Notes under the pieces: generated by a model
What the model was told of the DNA's origin: nothing
Databases searched by the model: none
Seen by the model: only the letters and a program-made list of their open reading frames with translations
NCBI GenBank assembly: GCA_934597585.1
Contig: CAKTSA010000049.1
Coordinates: 1-11,016 of the forward strand
DNA: 11,016 bases
Source of the DNA: an uncultured Oscillospiraceae bacterium
GTDB taxonomy: Bacteria; Bacillota; Clostridia; Oscillospirales; Oscillospiraceae
Reading direction: 5' to 3'
Made by a program: the position numbers and the translations under genes
Part shown: positions 1-6,412 of the stretch, piece by piece
Position numbering within the stretch: position 1 is the stretch's first letter
Layout: each line of letters begins with the position of its first letter

Positions 1-534
1 CCCGGCCACTTCGACGAGGAGCAGTACGCCCTGTGCTGGATCGTGGACTTCCCCATGTACGAGATCGGCGAGGAATCAGGCCAGCTGGAATTCTGCCATA
101 ACCCCTTCTCCATGCCCCAGGGCGGCCTGAAGGCTCTGGAGGATGCCGAGGGCGATACCGAGAAGCTGCTGGCCGTCAACGCCAACCAATACGACCTGGT
201 ATGCAACGGCTATGAGTGTGCCTCCGGCGCGGTGCGCAATCACGACCCGGAGATCATGGTCAAGGCCTTCCAGATGGTGGGCCTGGGCGAGGAGGCCGTC
301 AAGGCCAAGTTCCCCGCCATGTACAACGCTTTCACCTACGGCGCGCCCCCCCACGCCGGCGCCGCCCCCGGCGTTGACCGCCTGATCATGCTGCTCACCG
401 GCGAGGAGAGCATCCGCGAGGTCATCACCTTCCCCATGAACAAAAACGCCCAGGACCTGATGATGGGCGCCCCCAGCACCGTCGACCAAAAGCAGCTGGA
501 CGATGTGCACATCGCCCTGAAAACCGAAGAATAA
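1..534 (+). CDS. aspS: Aspartyl-tRNA synthetase, C-terminal part (5' end outside window)
   Basis: The reading frame is open from base 1 and codes for the last 177 residues of a bacterial-type class II aspartyl-tRNA synthetase, which charges tRNA-Asp in the cytoplasm using ATP. Seen in order: [25 protein letters not shown], then the motif 3 stretch [19 protein letters not shown], whose arginine contacts ATP in class II synthetases, and the ending [16 protein letters not shown] followed by a short acidic tail. The variant [13 protein letters not shown], where proteobacteria have GGGSVRIH, is what I recall for clostridial AspRS. The anticodon-binding domain, motifs 1 and 2 and most of the GAD insertion domain lie upstream of the window. 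The stop TAA is followed directly by a terminator, so this is the end of its transcription unit. No frameshift or damage is visible. Confidence 0.97.
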   Translation, partial: PGHFDEEQYALCWIVDFPMYEIGEESGQLEFCHNPFSMPQGGLKALEDAEGDTEKLLAVNANQYDLVCNGYECASGAVRNHDPEIMVKAFQMVGLGEEAVKAKFPAMYNAFTYGAPPHAGAAPGVDRLIMLLTGEESIREVITFPMNKNAQDLMMGAPSTVDQKQLDDVHIALKTEE

Positions 535-541
535 ATAAAAG

Positions 542-578
542 AACCCGCAGGCTCCCACAACAGAGAGCCTGCGGGTTT
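542..578 (+). terminator. Intrinsic terminator after aspS
   Basis: A perfect 13-bp stem (arms 542-554 and 565-577, AACCCGCAGGCTC against its complement) with a 10-nt loop begins 7 nt after the aspS stop. The plus-strand T run is short (TTT, then GATGT). The opposite side has an A-rich run before the stem, so the hairpin would also work for minus-strand transcripts leaving the repeat region. Confidence 0.8.
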
Positions 579-636
579 GATGTATAAAGGGGCCTCTGCC
601 AGCCCTGCCATTTGGATCGAAAGAACCCCCTCCCCC

Positions 637-670
637 CGTAGGGGTCGGCAATTTTGTCGACCCTCAACCC
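637..670 (+). repeat. CGTAGGGG palindromic repeat, copy 1 (inverted partner at 1231-1264)
   Basis: The element CGTAGGGGTCGGCAA-TT-TTGTCGACCCTCAACC contains a 10-bp hairpin (642-651 with 654-663, one G-T wobble). The stretch 1231-1264 is its reverse complement apart from about two differences. The same CGTAGGGG core recurs around 895, 977, 1075 and 1340, so this is a dispersed repeat family and not a single regulatory site. Confidence 0.75.
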
Positions 671-771
671 GACGGTTTAGGAAGCAGTAAAGATGAACGT
701 ATAACCCAAAGGGTACATCCCCCTGAGCTTCCCTGAGGGGTGTTGCAGAGCGCAGCGAATCTTTAATTACA

Positions 772-792
772 ATCATTGCCGGTGGCAATGAT
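772..792. repeat. Perfect 9-bp hairpin ATCATTGCC-GGT-GGCAATGAT
   Basis: Arms 772-780 and 784-792 are exactly complementary around a GGT loop. It is followed by an AT-rich run and a second small hairpin (GTCGC-CGCA-GCGAC, 810-823) that leads into the motif GACTGAAGAGGG. That motif reappears inverted (CCCTCTTCAGTC) at the ends of the direct repeats at 1133-1143 and 1399-1410. It is probably part of the same repeat mosaic. Confidence 0.6.
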
Positions 793-894
793 ACAATAAT
801 TAATTAGCTGTCGCCGCAGCGACTGAAGAGGGCACTCAGCTAATGGTTTTGAGAGAGACCCAACTAAAAAGGTAGACGGTTAAACATTCTGAGT

Positions 895-919
895 CCGTAG
901 GGGCGGATACCAGCCGCCC
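895..919 (+). repeat. CGTAGGGGCGG...CCGCCC palindromic repeat
   Basis: GGGCGG (901-906) pairs with CCGCCC (914-919) directly after the CCGTAGGG core. Inverted relatives are the GGGCGGCTAATATCCGCCC segment at 1057-1075 and the segment at 1321-1340. The preceding bases 821-900 contain an inverted counterpart of the longer direct repeats, with GACTGAAGAGGG at one end and CTGAGTCCGTAG at the other. Confidence 0.65.
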
Positions 920-944
920 GCAACGTCGCGGAATTGAGCTGTCA

Positions 945-1002
945 GTTGAATGAACATTACCAAAAGTTTCTGAGTTCGTAGGGGGCGGCAATTTGTCGCC
1001 CC
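945..1002 (+). repeat. Long inverted repeat, left arm (right arm 1237-1295)
   Basis: Starts GTTGAATGAACATTACCAAA and continues through GTTTCTGAGTTCGTAGGGGGCGGCAA to a hairpin whose arms are 982-991 and 993-1002. The right arm at 1237-1295 is its near-exact reverse complement, with a handful of substitutions. The two arms enclose about 230 bp that includes one copy of the direct repeat and the 1160-1177 hairpin, so this could be a small composite element. Confidence 0.75.
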
Positions 1003-1052
1003 GCCGAGTACCGGGATTGAGCGGTTCGTTTATACAGCTCACGTTCGTTACC

Positions 1053-1144
1053 TTTCGGGCGGCTAATATCCGCCCCTACGGAGTGGCATGTACCATTCAA
1101 CTTACCCTCAATAAAGAACGTACTGTGGTGGCCCTCTTCAGTCA
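1053..1144 (+). repeat. Direct repeat copy A1 (copy A2 at 1317-1411)
   Basis: TTTCGGGCGGCTAATATCCG and its sequel through CCCTACGG, GTACCAT, CGTACTG and CCCTCTTCAGTCA recur at 1317-1411 with scattered substitutions and a few indels, about 264 bp apart. The order of sub-motifs is kept over the whole ~92 bp, so the two copies derive from one unit and do not merely share a palindrome. Confidence 0.78.
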
Positions 1145-1159
1145 TCCCTACGGGCTGCC

Positions 1160-1177
1160 AGCTTCCCAAGGGAAGCT
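1160..1177. repeat. AGCTTCCC-AA-GGGAAGCT hairpin
   Basis: A perfect 8-bp stem with an AA loop, followed by TTTTGG. A second copy with a CCAA loop lies at 1446-1465, 17 bp beyond the fucosidase stop. The four-T tail gives a weak terminator look, but no gene ends here, and the recurrence points to a repeat family. Confidence 0.65.
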
Positions 1178-1230
1178 TTTGGAGGGGGCCGTCGCCTGGT
1201 GCCATTCAACGGGGTGCTATCGAAACCGCG

Positions 1231-1295
1231 AGGTTGAGGGTCGACAAATTGCCGACCCCTACGGACTCAGAAACTTTTGGTAACGTTCATTCAAC
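1231..1295 (-). repeat. Inverted copy of the 637-670 and 945-1002 repeats
   Basis: Read on the minus strand this stretch starts GTTGAATGAACGTTACCAAA, passes through TTTCTGAGTCCGTAGGGG, and ends with the hairpin GGGTCGGCAA/TTGTCGACCC and CTCAACC. It therefore combines the left-hand part of 945-1002 with the hairpin type of 637-670, showing that the elements share a modular structure. Confidence 0.75.
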
Positions 1296-1316
1296 CGGTA
1301 GCTCAGACCCGTGAGG

Positions 1317-1411
1317 TTTCGGGCGGCTAGTATCAGCCCCTACGGATTGGCGCGTACCATTTTCAACGCACCCTTAAAAAAGGACGTACTGCGGTAGGCC
1401 CTCTTCAGTCA
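1317..1411 (+). repeat. Direct repeat copy A2 (copy A1 at 1053-1144)
   Basis: Matches copy A1 from TTTCGGGCGGCTA to CCCTCTTCAGTCA. The inner palindrome is less perfect here (GGGCGGCTAGTATCAGCCC), as expected for an older or decaying copy. Confidence 0.78.
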
Positions 1412-1445
1412 GGCTTGTCGGTTCCGAAGAGCCGCCAAGCCTGCC

Positions 1446-1465
1446 AGCTTCCCCCAAGGGAAGCT
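1446..1465. repeat. Second AGCTTCCC/GGGAAGCT hairpin, downstream of the fucosidase gene
   Basis: Arms 1446-1453 and 1458-1465 are perfectly complementary. Seen from the minus strand it is the first strong hairpin after the fucosidase stop, so it could protect or end that transcript. On that strand it is followed by GGCAGGCTTGG and not by a U run, so it is not a classical terminator. Confidence 0.55.
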
Positions 1466-1481
1466 TTGGTGGCGGGGCGGG

Positions 1482-2957
1482 TTATTTCATTGTGATTTTG
1501 ATGACCACCGGGAAATTGCTGTGGGTGGCGGGGGCGTGGAGGTGGAGGCCGGTGGGGGTTTTGTGCCAGGTGATTGGGGTGTTTTCAAAGCCGAGGATTT
1601 GGACGTTTTCTATGATCCCGTGGAATTCCGGCATGTTCTGGTCGGCGCTGTCGGCGAAGGCTTTGATGGTGAAATTTCCGTCCTCCGGGCACTTCATGGC
1701 GATGGCGTAGACCGCGCCGTGGCCGGCGGTGAAGCGGTAGTCCTCCGGGGTGTATTCCAGGGCGCTCTGATCCTGGAACTGGCCCTCCCGGATGGTGACC
1801 GCGCCCTCACGGCTCTTGCGCCAGACCTGCGCGCCGTTGATGGCCTCGCCGTTGACCTCCATCCAGGAGGCCATATCCTCCAGAATGGCCCGGTCGCCTG
1901 GGGGGATGGTGCCGTCGGCCTTGGGGCCGATGTTCAGCAGCAGATTGCCGCCCTTGCTCACCGTGTCGATCAATGTGCAGATGATCTCGTTGCTGCTCTT
2001 ATAGTCCAGGGAGTCGGTATAGCACCAGGAGTTTCGGGCCACGGCGGTGTCCGTCTGCCAGGGATAGGGCTTGGCCTCGGCGAAGCCGCCCCGCTCCACC
2101 TCCGGGATGCCGGAACCGAACATCATGGCGTCGTGCTTGTAGCAGATCATCACGTCCACGCCCCACTGCCTGCCGCAGTTATAATAGAAGGCGGCCAGCT
2201 TTTTCAGGTAGGGCCGGAAGGCCTCATGCTGGATCCACCAGTCGAAGTACAGAAGCCGGGGGCGGTAATTCAGAATGATCTCCGCCGTGCGGGCCAGCCA
2301 GTCGTTCAGGAATTCCTCGGTGGGATAGGGCTTGCTGTACAAGTCCTGATTGTCCGGCTCCGGCATGGCGGGCCAATAGAAGTCCCCCTTGGCCATCGGC
2401 TCGTGGATGTCGCTGTCAAATTCCCGGCCGTGGCCCATGAAGAACCAGTGCTCCGCCCGGTGGGAGGAGGTGCAGAACAGCATTCCCCGCGCCTCGGCGG
2501 CCTGCTTCAGCTCGCCCAGTATGTCCCGCTTCGGCCCCATGTTTGCCGCGTTCCAGCGGGACAGGTCGCTGCGGTACATCTGAAAGCCGTCGTGATGCTC
2601 CGCCACCGGGAAGATGTAGCCCGCCCCGGCCCTGGAAAACAGCTCCATCCAGGCATCCGGGTCAAATTCGGAGGCGGTGAACAGCGGAATGAAGTCCTTG
2701 TAGCCGAACTGCTTCTGCGGCCCGTAGGTCTTGACATGGTGCTCATAGGCGGGCATGCCGGGAATATACATATTCCGGGAATACCACTCATTGGAATAGG
2801 CGGGCACGCTGTACAGCCCCCAGTGGGTAAAGATTCCCAGCCGCCGCCGGCGGAACCAGCCCGGCACCGGGGCCTCCATCAGCGATTCCCAGGTGGGCGC
2901 ATACGGCCCCCCGGCGACGGTTTCATCCACAAGGCGAAGAATTTCCTGCTCGTTCAT
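1482..2957 (-). CDS. Alpha-L-fucosidase, glycoside hydrolase family GH29
   Basis: Predicted to release L-fucose from fucosylated glycans by the retaining mechanism of GH29. Seen in the 491-residue product: FTHWGLYSVPAYSNEWY (residues 44-59), EHHDGFQMY (120-128) and GPKRDILGEL (141-150), then LLYFDWW with the expected nucleophile at D239, and SKGGNLLLNIGPKADGTIPP (335-353). The residues after 395 would form the C-terminal beta-sandwich. The acid/base residue is not certain; E286 or E288 in PEVERGG are candidates. There is no signal peptide or anchor, so it should act in the cytoplasm on imported oligosaccharides. The start was chosen at the second ATG: AGGAGG lies 8 nt before it but only 2 nt before the ATG at 2961-2963. 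The gene is divergent from a sugar ABC importer, which fits a shared catabolic role. The fucose linkage preferred cannot be told from sequence. Confidence 0.92.
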   Translation of the reverse strand: MNEQEILRLVDETVAGGPYAPTWESLMEAPVPGWFRRRRLGIFTHWGLYSVPAYSNEWYSRNMYIPGMPAYEHHVKTYGPQKQFGYKDFIPLFTASEFDPDAWMELFSRAGAGYIFPVAEHHDGFQMYRSDLSRWNAANMGPKRDILGELKQAAEARGMLFCTSSHRAEHWFFMGHGREFDSDIHEPMAKGDFYWPAMPEPDNQDLYSKPYPTEEFLNDWLARTAEIILNYRPRLLYFDWWIQHEAFRPYLKKLAAFYYNCGRQWGVDVMICYKHDAMMFGSGIPEVERGGFAEAKPYPWQTDTAVARNSWCYTDSLDYKSSNEIICTLIDTVSKGGNLLLNIGPKADGTIPPGDRAILEDMASWMEVNGEAINGAQVWRKSREGAVTIREGQFQDQSALEYTPEDYRFTAGHGAVYAIAMKCPEDGNFTIKAFADSADQNMPEFHGIIENVQILGFENTPITWHKTPTGLHLHAPATHSNFPVVIKITMK

Positions 2958-2965
2958 CTGCATTT

Positions 2966-2971
2966 CCTCCT
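2966..2971 (-). promoter_or_regulatory. Ribosome binding site that decides the fucosidase start
   Basis: On the minus strand AGGAGG is followed by AAATGCAG and then ATG. Spacing is 8 nt to the second ATG (2955-2957) and only 2 nt to the first (2961-2963), so initiation at the second is favoured. Confidence 0.7.
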
Positions 2972-3010
2972 GTTTTTACGGTGGGATACGGCATGGCCTC
3001 TGATATGCCC

Positions 3011-3040
3011 ATTATAATTCGCCCCCTCTTCCAAATGCAA
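3011..3040 (-). promoter_or_regulatory. Predicted sigma-A promoter of the fucosidase gene
   Basis: On the minus strand a perfect TATAAT (3011-3016) is preceded by TTGCAT (3035-3040), 18 nt upstream. The -35 matches the consensus only in its TTG. The leader to the start codon would be about 45 nt. No copy of the palindrome at 3252-3265 is seen here, so control by the LacI protein of this locus is not obvious for the fucosidase. Confidence 0.55.
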
Positions 3041-3143
3041 CCATAAAAATAAGGGAACTTTACCGCACAAAATACGGCGGCAGGGACGGGAATCTGGGCA
3101 AAGGGCCAAATAATACCAGGGGCGGGGGCGGTTTATTGTCAGA

Positions 3144-3171
3144 TTGAACAGTTTTTCAGGGTCAATATTAT
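3144..3171 (+). promoter_or_regulatory. Candidate upstream promoter of the sugar importer operon
   Basis: TTGAAC (3144-3149), 16 nt, TATTAT (3166-3171). Both hexamers are close to sigma-A consensus. It lies about 130 bp before the binding-protein start, upstream of a second candidate at 3210-3238. A TTTGC-N5-GCAAA dyad at 3188-3202 lies between the two. Confidence 0.45.
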
Positions 3172-3209
3172 GTAAAACAGCGATTTATTTGCAAGACGCA
3201 AAAAAACTC

Positions 3210-3238
3210 TTTTCATTTGGAACAAAAGGTGATAGAAT
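3210..3238 (+). promoter_or_regulatory. Candidate proximal promoter of the sugar importer operon
   Basis: TTTTCA (3210-3215), 17 nt, TAGAAT (3233-3238), which is one base from TATAAT. Transcription would start near 3245, immediately before the LacI-type palindrome at 3252-3265. That geometry is classical for repression. Confidence 0.5.
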
Positions 3239-3251
3239 GATTTGCAGAGAT

Positions 3252-3265
3252 TGGAAACGGTTCCA
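3252..3265 (+). promoter_or_regulatory. LacI-family operator TGGAAACGGTTCCA
   Basis: A 14-bp palindrome with 12 of 14 positions symmetric and a central CG, the hallmark of LacI/CcpA-family sites. It lies between the proximal promoter and the ribosome binding site of the binding-protein gene. The likely ligand is the LacI-family protein encoded at 6413-7417 at the end of the same operon. A CcpA cre site is an alternative because the sequence is close to the cre consensus, although it has G where cre has A or T at position 3. Confidence 0.68.
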
Positions 3266-3299
3266 GTTTCGACAAAAACATATGGGAGGAATCATTATT

Positions 3300-4580
3300 A
3301 TGAAGAAGTTTCTTGCAATGCTCCTGGCTGTTGCCATGGTTCTGAGTATGGCAGTGATGGCTTCCGCTGAGGAGACCGGCTCTGTTTACTACCTGAACTT
3401 CAAGCCCGAGTTCGACGCCGCTCTGCAAGAGCTGGCCGCCACCTACACCGAGAAGACCGGCGTGGAAGTCAAGGTCGTTACCGCCGCTTCCGGCCAGTAC
3501 TCCGACACCCTGACCGCTGAGATGGGCAAGACCAGCGCCCCCACCATCTTCAACATCGGCAACATGGCCGGTCTGAACGACTGGGATGAGTACGCTCTGG
3601 ATTTGACCGACACCGCCATCGCTGCCGAGCTGACCACCAATGACTTTAACCTCTACAACGCCGACGGCGAGCTGAAGGCCCTGGGCCACTGCTACGAGTC
3701 CTTCGGCATCATCGTCAACACCGAGCTGCTGGAAAAGGCTGGCCACAGCGTGGACGAGATCGTTGATTTCGCTTCCCTGAAGGCTGTTGCCGACGACATC
3801 CACGCCCGCGCTGACGAGCTGGGCTTCGACGCCTTCTCCGCCGCCGGTCTGGATGGCTCCTCTTCCTGGCGTTTCTCCGGCCACCTGGCCAATATGCCCC
3901 TGTTCTACGAGTTCCGTGACGACGACGTGACCGAGGCTCCCGCTGAGATCACCGGCGCCTACCTGGACAACTTCAAGAACATCTGGGATCTGTACATCAC
4001 CGATTCCGCTGCCGATCCCACCACGCTGAGCACCTCCACCGGCGACGAGTCCAAGGCGCAGTTCATCGAGGGCAAGGCTGCCTTCTATCAGAACGGCACT
4101 TGGGAGTACGCTGGCCTGAAGGAAGCCGGCATGACCGACGAGCAGCTGGCCATGATCCCCATCTACTGCGGCGTGGAAGGCGAAGAGGACGCTGGCCTGT
4201 GCTCCGGCACCGAGAACTGCTGGGCCATCAACGCCAAGGCCTCCGAGGCTGATCAGAAGGCTTCCATCGACTTCCTGGTATGGCTGGTCACCGATCCCGA
4301 CGCTTCCGCTACCTATGTTGAGCAGCTGGGCGCCGTTCCCTTCAAGCACTGCCCCGACTCCACCAACAAGTTCATCGTTGACGGCAACAAGCTGCTGTCC
4401 GAGGGCAAGTACGCTGTGACCTGGGTCTTCAGCTACACCCCCAACGTGGACTCCTGGAGAGCCACCGTTGTCACCGCTCTGGCTGCTTACTCCGCTGACC
4501 AGACCGACGCCAACTGGGATGCCGTCGTCTCCGCTTTCGTGGACGGCTGGGCCATCGAGTACGAGACCGTTAACGGCTAA
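3300..4580 (+). CDS. ABC transporter substrate-binding protein, carbohydrate (family 1 type)
   Basis: Extracytoplasmic sugar receptor of a CUT1-type ABC importer, 426 residues, a normal length for the family. It starts with a Sec signal peptide, MKKFLAMLLAVAMVLSMAVMASA, with a probable signal peptidase cut before EETG. No lipobox cysteine is present, which is unusual for a Gram-positive binding protein. Family features seen: the early KTGVEVKVVTAASG strand, TLTAEMGKTSAPTIFNIGN, YESFGIIVNTELLEKAG, FIEGKAAFYQNGTWEYAGLK, and the C-terminal NCWAINAKASEADQKASIDFLVWLVTDP and LGAVPFK. Start: GGGAGGA lies 9 nt before this ATG, and a longer in-frame extension upstream has no signal-peptide logic. The gene uses more GCT and GTT codons than its neighbours, suggesting high expression. 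A terminator-like hairpin separates it from the permeases. The substrate is inferred from the neighbouring fucosidase only. Confidence 0.92.
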   Translation: MKKFLAMLLAVAMVLSMAVMASAEETGSVYYLNFKPEFDAALQELAATYTEKTGVEVKVVTAASGQYSDTLTAEMGKTSAPTIFNIGNMAGLNDWDEYALDLTDTAIAAELTTNDFNLYNADGELKALGHCYESFGIIVNTELLEKAGHSVDEIVDFASLKAVADDIHARADELGFDAFSAAGLDGSSSWRFSGHLANMPLFYEFRDDDVTEAPAEITGAYLDNFKNIWDLYITDSAADPTTLSTSTGDESKAQFIEGKAAFYQNGTWEYAGLKEAGMTDEQLAMIPIYCGVEGEEDAGLCSGTENCWAINAKASEADQKASIDFLVWLVTDPDASATYVEQLGAVPFKHCPDSTNKFIVDGNKLLSEGKYAVTWVFSYTPNVDSWRATVVTALAAYSADQTDANWDAVVSAFVDGWAIEYETVNG

Positions 4581-4599
4581 TCAACAAATTGACCCAATG

Positions 4600-4630
4600 A
4601 AAGGGGCGGGCACACTGCCCGCCCCTTTTT
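4600..4630 (+). terminator. Intrinsic terminator between binding-protein and permease genes
   Basis: A perfect 13-bp stem (4600-4612 with 4616-4628, GGGGCGGGCA core), a CAC loop and a TTTTT tail begin 20 nt after the binding-protein stop. Because the permease genes follow within 40 nt and show no clear promoter of their own, it probably acts as a partial terminator or mRNA 3' stabiliser. Either role would give more binding protein than membrane subunits. Confidence 0.88.
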
Positions 4631-4666
4631 GCACCCCTTACCCCAGTATAGAAAGGATGATTCCTC

Positions 4667-5560
4667 TTGGCGAAAAAACAACGTCTGTCCCTGGTGCAGC
4701 GGCCGATCCGCAAATACGCGCCGCTGTTCCTGCTGCCCACCTTTGCCTCCTTCATCATCGGCTTCATCTGGCCGTTCATGCAGGGCATCTACCTGTCCTT
4801 CTGCAGCTTCAATACGCCCAAGGACGCCAAGTGGGTGGGCTTTTCCAACTATATCAAGGCCTTTAAGGACGCAGGGTTCGCCCGGGCGTTCTGGAATACC
4901 GCGGGCTTTGCCGTGGTGTCCGTGATCCTGATCAATGTGTGCGCCTTCTTCATCGCCTACGCCCTGACCCAGAGGATGCGCGGCTCCAACCTGTTCCGCA
5001 CCGTGTTCTTCATGCCCAACCTGATCGGCGGCGTGGTGCTGGGCTATATCTGGAGCATGATCTTCGACGGCATCCTGAAGCGCTACGGCACCTACCTGAC
5101 CTCCAACGCCACCTATGGCTTCTGGGGCCTGGTGATCCTGGTGGCCTGGCAGCAGATCGGCTACATGATGATCATCTACATTGCCGGACTGCAATCCGTG
5201 CCGGAGGATATGCTGGAGGCGGCAAAGATCGACGGCGCCACCGGCAGTCAGAGCCTGTTCCAGGTCATCATCCCCAACGTGATGCCCTCCATTACCGTGT
5301 GCACCTTCCTGACGCTGACCAACTCCTTCAAGCTCTTTGACCAGAACATGGCCCTGACCGGCGGCCTGCCCAATGTGATTATGAACGGCTCCAAGGTCAA
5401 CATGACCGAGCTGCTGGCGCTGAACATCTACAGCACCTACACCATCAGCAAGAAGTGGCACGGCGTTGCCCAGGCGAAGGCCGTGGTGTTCTTCATCCTG
5501 GTGGCCGTCCTCGCCCTGACCCAGCAATTCGTCACCCGCCGGAAGGAGGTTCAGCAGTAA
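4667..5560 (+). CDS. ABC sugar transporter permease, MalF/UgpA-like
   Basis: First membrane subunit of the importer, 297 residues. About six hydrophobic helices are visible: near 20-45, 78-100, 113-135, 151-174, 206-228 and 271-288. The EAA loop that docks the ATPase is EAAKIDGATGSQSLFQVIIP at 184-203, with the conserved glycine at 190. FVGFSNY-like VGFSNYIKAF (57-66) is typical of the MalF/UgpA side. The start is a TTG preceded by AAGGA 9 nt upstream; the nearby ATG at 4657 is out of frame, so TTG is the best choice. The stop overlaps the next start by one base, indicating translational coupling. No ATP-binding subunit gene lies in the cluster, so a shared MsmK-type ATPase is expected elsewhere (inference). 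Confidence 0.93.
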   Translation: MAKKQRLSLVQRPIRKYAPLFLLPTFASFIIGFIWPFMQGIYLSFCSFNTPKDAKWVGFSNYIKAFKDAGFARAFWNTAGFAVVSVILINVCAFFIAYALTQRMRGSNLFRTVFFMPNLIGGVVLGYIWSMIFDGILKRYGTYLTSNATYGFWGLVILVAWQQIGYMMIIYIAGLQSVPEDMLEAAKIDGATGSQSLFQVIIPNVMPSITVCTFLTLTNSFKLFDQNMALTGGLPNVIMNGSKVNMTELLALNIYSTYTISKKWHGVAQAKAVVFFILVAVLALTQQFVTRRKEVQQ

Positions 5561-6411
5561 TGAAAAAGCACAGCTATTATTCCAACCTCAGCAAGGTCAT
5601 GACGGTTTTCTTTACCGTGCTGTGCCTTGCCTGGATCATGCCCGTGGTTGAGGTGCTGATCAACTCCTTCAAGACCAACAACGCCGTCAACCTGAACCCC
5701 TTTGCGCTGCCCAATTCCGAGACCTTCGTGGGCTGGGCCAACTACATCAAGGGCATGACCTTCGGCAACTATCCGTTTATGAAGTCGGTGGGCTACAGCC
5801 TGCTGATCACCGTTGTGTCCGTGGCCCTGATCCTGCTGTTTTGTTCCATGTCCGCCTGGTATATCTGCCGGGTGAACAGCCTGGCCTCCAAGACCTTCTA
5901 TTACCTGTGCCTGTTCTCCATGATCGTCCCGTTCCAGATGGTCATGTTCACCCTGACCTTCACCGCCGACAAGCTGAAGCTGAACACGCCCTATACCATC
6001 CCCATCGTCTATCTGGGCTTTGGCGCGGGCCTGGCCATCTTCATGTTCACCGGCTTTGTCAAGGGCCTGCCCATCGAAATTGAGGAGGCTGCGGCCATCG
6101 ACGGCTGCTCCCCGGTGCAGACCTTCTTCCAGGTGGTGCTGCCTATGCTCAAGCCCACCCTGATCTCCGTGGGCATCCTGGAGCTGATGTGGGTATGGAA
6201 CGACTACCTGCTGCCCTACCTGGTGCTGGACCGCACCAAGTATATGACCATCCCCATCCATGTGCAGTATCTGAAGGGAAGCTACGGCACCGTGGACCTG
6301 GGTGCGACCATGGCCGTCATCATGCTGAGCATCATTCCCATCATCATTGTGTACATCTTCTGCCAGAAGCACATCATCAAGGGTGTGGCCGCCGGTGCGG
6401 TAAAGGGCTGA
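5560..6411 (+). CDS. ABC sugar transporter permease, MalG/UgpE-like
   Basis: Second membrane subunit, 283 residues, pairing with the upstream permease. Hydrophobic segments lie near 14-35, 76-101, 113-133, 146-167, 200-221 and 250-268. The EAA loop is EEAAAIDGCSPVQTFFQVVLP at 175-195. The downstream FELMWVWNDYLLP-like stretch (LELMWVWNDYLLPYLVL, 207-223) is characteristic of MalG-type subunits. The start ATG overlaps the previous TAA by one base and AGGAGG lies 10 nt upstream; a longer in-frame extension upstream only shadows the preceding gene. The LacI regulator follows after a single base. Function in sugar import is well supported by family; the actual sugar is not. Confidence 0.93.
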   Translation: MKKHSYYSNLSKVMTVFFTVLCLAWIMPVVEVLINSFKTNNAVNLNPFALPNSETFVGWANYIKGMTFGNYPFMKSVGYSLLITVVSVALILLFCSMSAWYICRVNSLASKTFYYLCLFSMIVPFQMVMFTLTFTADKLKLNTPYTIPIVYLGFGAGLAIFMFTGFVKGLPIEIEEAAAIDGCSPVQTFFQVVLPMLKPTLISVGILELMWVWNDYLLPYLVLDRTKYMTIPIHVQYLKGSYGTVDLGATMAVIMLSIIPIIIVYIFCQKHIIKGVAAGAVKG

Positions 6412-6412
6412 T

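Larger units (their letters stand above)
580..1481. other. Repeat-rich intergenic region without genes
   Basis: About 900 bp separate aspS from the fucosidase stop codon. No open frame here looks like a protein: the short frames run through palindromes and have no ribosome binding site. The block is a mosaic of short palindromes carrying a CGTAGGGG core, in both orientations, plus longer inverted and direct copies listed separately. Such CGTAGGGG/GCCGCCCG and AGCTTCCC/GGGAAGCT elements resemble scattered intergenic repeats that I recall from Oscillospiraceae-type genomes. I see no RNA gene in it. Confidence 0.7.

Noticed and set aside
1160..1177. AGCTTCCC-AA-GGGAAGCT-TTTT as a true terminator
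   Set aside because: No gene ends upstream on either strand, and the same hairpin recurs at 1446-1465 as part of the repeat family.
836..1283. Small open frames in the repeat region (up to 96 residues)
   Set aside because: They run through palindromic repeats and end in recurring RPYGLRNFW-like peptides that come from the repeat DNA; no ribosome binding sites are present.
580..1481. CRISPR array
   Set aside because: Repeats are in mixed orientation, of differing length and irregular spacing, and no cas genes are near.
1521..3017. 498-residue open frame on the plus strand opposite the fucosidase gene
   Set aside because: It is the antisense shadow of a GC-rich gene: low-complexity Gly/Val/His-rich product and no ribosome binding site, while the minus strand shows clear GH29 motifs.
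3041..3143. Riboswitch or small RNA in the divergent intergenic region
   Set aside because: No conserved riboswitch core, stable multi-stem fold or terminator was recognised; the stretch holds only a G-rich segment (3110-3131) and AT-rich DNA.
3144..3299. Longer N-terminus for the binding protein
   Set aside because: It would bury the signal peptide 52 residues inside the protein and overlaps the predicted promoters and operator.
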